Positions 27,177 to 30,072 of a stretch of 30,072 bases of DNA are shown here, in pieces. The DNA lies in assembly GCA_004557185.1 (NCBI GenBank), contig SFEP01000025.1, positions 1-30,072 of the forward strand, in the 5' to 3' direction. This DNA is from Bacteroidales bacterium (lineage in GTDB: Bacteria > Bacteroidota > Bacteroidia > Bacteroidales > Bacteroidaceae). A program made the translations under genes and the position numbers. Under the pieces are notes generated by a model that was given only the letters and a program-made list of their open reading frames with translations, ran no database searches and was not told the origin of the DNA. Every line of letters starts with the position of its first letter. Within the stretch, counting starts at the first letter, position 1.

Positions 27177-27470
27177 ATGAAAACTGATTATCAGCAGCAA
27201 GTAATCAACAGAATAAAACAGATACGAGAGCGCAAGGGATTTTCACAACTTGCTTTTTCTAAGGTGTTAGATATTAGCCCTGGGCAAATGGGTAATATTG
27301 ATAGTTGCAAGCAGCCTCATAAATATACGCTTAAGCAAATCCTGAGAATCTGTGATTTCTTGGAAATCAGCATAGAGGAAATCCTTTTCGAGAATAACGA
27401 AGGCAGTAGCGCATTCTCTACAAGAGATGTGATAGATGCCATTATCAGGTATCAGGATAATTCTTTATAA
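27177..27470 (+). CDS. XRE-family controller (C-protein-like) of the R-M locus
   Basis: Small DNA-binding regulator, 97 residues from ATG 27177 (MKTDYQQQVINRIKQIRERK). The helix-turn-helix covers about 7-65: IRERKGFSQLAFSKVLDISPGQMGNID, then YTLKQILRICDFLEISIEEILF, the usual five-helix XRE domain. Residues after 70 form a short tail. The earlier ATG at 27138 lies upstream of the TATTTTTG promoter box, so it is rejected. The restriction enzyme gene follows after 11 bases, and paired palindromes lie just upstream. This context suggests the role of a C protein that delays nuclease expression until DNA is methylated. It is longer than typical C proteins (about 80 residues), and direct homology to them is not evident. 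Confidence 0.82.
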   Translation: MKTDYQQQVINRIKQIRERKGFSQLAFSKVLDISPGQMGNIDSCKQPHKYTLKQILRICDFLEISIEEILFENNEGSSAFSTRDVIDAIIRYQDNSL

Positions 27471-27481
27471 GTAGGACAGGT

Positions 27482-28117
27482 ATGACGATACAGGAAACAG
27501 AAAAGCTTCGCGACCAACTGCAAAAGAGTTGTGATTCGTTGGTTAAGAACATCGGACAAATTCAAATTGGTACTCCCGACTTATTTCCTTACGGATGGCG
27601 AAAAGCGGCCAAGGGAAGAACTGTTTGGAGAATAGTAGAAGAAATAATCGTTCAAAACCTTGAGAAGCATCACAACAAATTCAATGTCGACAGTGTTCAA
27701 CTTCCCAATTCTGAGGTGGACGTATATGATATGAAATGTGTCTATGGAAATGAAGAAGCCTATATCAATATAAAATCCTCCGTAGTGGGTGGTAAGCAGC
27801 ACAAAGATGATCTATCAAAAGCAGAAGGGCTGAAAGACTTCTATGCTGCTGATACTAACAAACAATTATTCGTGGCCACTTTCTATATTCAGTTCAATGA
27901 TAATATGAGTATAGAAATAACCAAGGCCGTAGTGTATCCCATAGCGTGGATTTCTGATATATATGTCAATCCCAGCAACAATGGCAACTTGCAGTCTGCA
28001 TCCTATAAAGATTTAGGTAAGGCCCAGAAAAGGACGAATGCTGAGTTCATAGCGCTATTGCATGAGGCTATCCAGGTAGCGAAAAAGAAGAGACAGAGAA
28101 ACCGTAAACAAAAATAG
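27482..28117 (+). CDS. Probable type II restriction endonuclease, PD-(D/E)xK-like
   Basis: 211 residues. Function is assigned mainly from context: between an XRE controller and an N6-adenine methylase. Sequence features fit a PD-(D/E)xK nuclease: helix with E53/E54 (GRTVWRIVEEIIVQNL), D80 in NSEVDVYD, and a beta strand ending AYINIKSS with K98. The residue two before that Lys is Asn (N96), where an acidic residue is usual. A second conserved-looking strand is VYPIAWISDIYVN. A basic C-terminal tail (KKKRQRNRKQK) follows. The overall plan recalls EcoRV/HincII-type enzymes, but I see no direct homology. AT-rich composition differs from the core genes. It ends 14 bases before the methylase stop on the other strand. 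The recognition site is unknown. Confidence 0.72.
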   Translation: MTIQETEKLRDQLQKSCDSLVKNIGQIQIGTPDLFPYGWRKAAKGRTVWRIVEEIIVQNLEKHHNKFNVDSVQLPNSEVDVYDMKCVYGNEEAYINIKSSVVGGKQHKDDLSKAEGLKDFYAADTNKQLFVATFYIQFNDNMSIEITKAVVYPIAWISDIYVNPSNNGNLQSASYKDLGKAQKRTNAEFIALLHEAIQVAKKKRQRNRKQK

Positions 28118-28131
28118 AAATGTAGGGGGAG

Positions 28132-29589
28132 TTATACACACTTCCCCAAATTCCTGCTGAAATAGGTGACATTCTTCATCACCATATCACTTAGCTGAAC
28201 CTTCTGAAAAACCAGTTTGTCAATATCCTCAATAGCTTGTGCCGAGTCCACCTTTTTGTCTCTTGCCAATTGGGCAATCTCTCCGAGCCTTTTCCTTTCT
28301 GTTTCGTTGAAGTCCAGGATAGGCAAGCAACTCACGTACCCCGACGTCACCATGTTCGAACGAATCAGAACCCCTCGAACAAGATAAGTAACCAAAGAAC
28401 TGTTCAGATAAGATAACAGCCAGTTGATGTCCTCTTTCGGAGGGTATATGGTCGGATTGACCCCCGTTACGGCATCAGCAGGCAGATAAACGGCACTGAA
28501 TGGCAGGCCCATGGATGAGCAGGCTATGCCTTCACACTGAAGCAAGCTGCGGTTGCGTACCATGAAGTTCTTATCGCTATGATGGGCGTCTAAATAATCA
28601 TTGATAAGAAAGGCATCTTCCTTGGCCACAAATTTGCGACTTGCTGGATTTTTATAAAAAGGAATACTATATCCTTCTTTTTTCTCAACGGATAAATAAT
28701 GCGAATCATTACCCGTTGATATACAAGTAACGCATTTATACAGGTCGCCTAAGGACGGGTACTTATGAAATAGACTTACTATCTCCTTATCGACATCTAT
28801 CAGGATTTGATTGGACGACTTGTTGCATTTCAAAAGCAGAGAGCCGACAGATACGCTTTTCAAGGCATGATTTTGCAGTATGTCCTTAAACTCCTTGAGG
28901 CTGTTCGGCCTGTTGGATATGCGCACATCCGACTGGTATTTCTTCCCTTTCTGAAGTATCAGAATGCAGGTTCTCACATCGGCATATTGGTTCCAGAATA
29001 AGTTCGTAGGACAGAGAATTATCTGATGAATCGAGCAAGTAGATAGTATTTGCTCTCTCAGTTTGGAATGAAAGTTCGAAGTCAGAAAAGAATCTGAAAT
29101 AATCACACCAATCAAGCATCCATCCTTTGCCATACTAATCATGGCCGACAAGAAAATGGAATACATATTATATGCACCCACGGGGAACAAACTATTCAGC
29201 CATTTCTTATTCTCCTTTATATAATTTATTTCATGGCAATTATACGGAGGATTGGCTATCATGTAATCATATCGCGTGGCTTCTGAAGAGAAAAAATGAT
29301 GGTTTACGAAGTCCGCATAAACCTCAATAAAGTTTTTCTGACAGAAATTCGACATCTTATGTTCGCAATGCCTGATAATGTCGTACGAATCAATAGCCTT
29401 ACCCCTTCTGTAGAATTCCTCCAGCAATTCCTCCTTGCCAACAGCCGGGTCTAAAACCCATGTGCCATGGGGGTTGATAGATAGCATTTCCTGTGTTAAA
29501 TATTGGGCAACAAAAGAGGGCGTGGAGTAATACCCCACTTCACGCTTGTCTATCCCATTCTCCATGATTGTTTTCACTTTTCTTGCCAT
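28132..29589 (-). CDS. N6-adenine DNA methyltransferase, gamma-class type II
   Basis: Protective methylase of the locus: transfers methyl from S-adenosylmethionine to the adenine N6 of the recognition site. It has 485 residues. Motif order is X, I, IV, then target recognition domain, as in gamma-class (TaqI-like) enzymes. Motif X is YYSTPSFVAQYL (20-31), motif I WVLDPAVGKEELL (44-56, where most relatives have GSG) and motif IV NPPY (113-116). The region FWNQYADVRTCILILQKG ends the catalytic domain, and the C-terminal half (about 240-485) is probably the specificity domain. It converges on the nuclease gene with 14 bases between stops and no terminator between them, so transcripts probably overlap. 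The start at 29589 could instead be the Met at residue 9. Confidence 0.9.
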   Translation of the reverse strand: MARKVKTIMENGIDKREVGYYSTPSFVAQYLTQEMLSINPHGTWVLDPAVGKEELLEEFYRRGKAIDSYDIIRHCEHKMSNFCQKNFIEVYADFVNHHFFSSEATRYDYMIANPPYNCHEINYIKENKKWLNSLFPVGAYNMYSIFLSAMISMAKDGCLIGVIISDSFLTSNFHSKLREQILSTCSIHQIILCPTNLFWNQYADVRTCILILQKGKKYQSDVRISNRPNSLKEFKDILQNHALKSVSVGSLLLKCNKSSNQILIDVDKEIVSLFHKYPSLGDLYKCVTCISTGNDSHYLSVEKKEGYSIPFYKNPASRKFVAKEDAFLINDYLDAHHSDKNFMVRNRSLLQCEGIACSSMGLPFSAVYLPADAVTGVNPTIYPPKEDINWLLSYLNSSLVTYLVRGVLIRSNMVTSGYVSCLPILDFNETERKRLGEIAQLARDKKVDSAQAIEDIDKLVFQKVQLSDMVMKNVTYFSRNLGKCV

Positions 29590-29737
29590 GCCATCATTGG
29601 TTGTTTATTTCATTCGCCACCTGTCTTGCCCCTATTGAAACTTTTACCGAGTCTGTCATCCAAAGCTGCTTATCTGATACCTTGTGCTTCTAACACCTCT
29701 TTATCTTGTTCATTCCTGTCATCATTCTTTGAGCATA

Positions 29738-29745
29738 CAAATATA
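29738..29745 (-). promoter_or_regulatory. Possible methylase promoter -7 box
   Basis: On the minus strand TATATTTG matches TAnnTTTG, about 150 bases upstream of the methylase start; no good -33 box is visible. The CTCA-N3-TGAG palindromes of the controller gene are not found here, so methylase expression seems independent of the controller. Confidence 0.4.
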
Positions 29746-29872
29746 CACAATCCTACAAGAATAAAGCACCCCTCTTCCGAGCGATGCTTTGCAGGCAGGC
29801 GGGGCGGGCGCCGATGCGGTCGTTGCGATGTATCATGATGTGCAGATGCAAGTGGTTGGAACACGGGCCAAG

Positions 29873-30072
29873 CTATGTGTTGCCATCACGGTGTTGTGTG
29901 TGAGCACTTCGTGAGCGTGGTCCGATAGTTTGGTAGGCCATGTCCTTGCTTTCTCGTGCTTTCAGCCTGCGCACCAGCTCCGCTTGCAGTTCGGCGTTGC
30001 TGAACCGGGCGAGGATGCGGCGTGCGCGGTCGAGACCCATATTTTTGAAACGATGGTTTCGGTGGCACTTTT
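29873..30072 (-). CDS. Unidentified protein, C-terminal part, runs off the window
   Basis: Read on the minus strand, a frame is open from the window edge to a TAG at 29875-29873, about 66 residues. It includes MGLDRARRILARFSNAELQAEL, then VRRLKARESKDMAYQTIG. Codon third positions are GC-rich as in the core genes, which favours this frame over the overlapping one. It looks helical and basic. I do not recognise the family, and it may instead be a short complete gene starting at that Met. Confidence 0.4.
   Translation of the reverse strand, partial: KCHRNHRFKNMGLDRARRILARFSNAELQAELVRRLKARESKDMAYQTIGPRSRSAHTQHRDGNT

Overview
The window looks like a chromosomal segment from a Bacteroidota genome, most likely Prevotellaceae. 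Three things support this. Promoters repeatedly fit the Bacteroidota pattern TTTG-N19-TAnnTTTG, with four at exactly 19 bp or close to it. Start codons sit behind AT-rich leaders without clear Shine-Dalgarno sequences. The gene order rpsU / xer recombinase / hpf / tRNAs / tuf / tRNA-Trp / secE / nusG / rplKAJL / rpoBC is the one I know from Bacteroidales. Core genes are GC-rich; both ends of the window are clearly AT-richer.

Layout. 1-1511 is a decayed DUF262/DUF1524 (GmrSD-like) defence gene. 1970-4560 is a three-gene envelope cluster: a secreted NlpC/P60 hydrolase, a CapA-like metallophosphatase-fold protein and an MscS channel. 4561-5073 is intergenic, with a terminator and a 21-bp tandem array. 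5139-6761 holds rpsU, a tyrosine recombinase and hpf. 6762-13430 is an accessory block inserted before the tRNAs: hairpin-rich DNA, three 84-bp repeats that carry a promoter core, an acyltransferase-3 membrane protein, a long perfect hairpin with direct repeats, a GH110 alpha-1,3-galactosidase, a 61-residue peptide paired with a secreted protein, and a second 21-bp tandem array. 13431-26804 is the translation/transcription core: two identical tRNA-Asp, then tRNA-Tyr/Gly/Thr, tuf, tRNA-Trp, secE, nusG, rplK, rplA, rplJ, rplL, rpoB and rpoC. 27118-29589 is a compact type II restriction-modification locus with its own XRE controller, placed just after the rpoC terminator. A partial unidentified gene runs off the right edge.

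How the parts work together. The core block couples translation factors, ribosomal stalk proteins and RNA polymerase, with terminators or attenuators after tuf, after rplL and after rpoC. The envelope and accessory genes suit a host-associated, glycan-foraging bacterium (GH110 removes terminal alpha-1,3-galactose from host-type glycans). The restriction-modification locus has the layout of a controller-regulated system: two copies of CTCA-N3-TGAG lie just upstream of the controller promoter, controller and nuclease are co-directional, and the methylase converges on them from the opposite strand. The most novel items are these candidate operators with a nuclease whose catalytic motif is non-canonical, and the variable-hairpin/promoter repeats.
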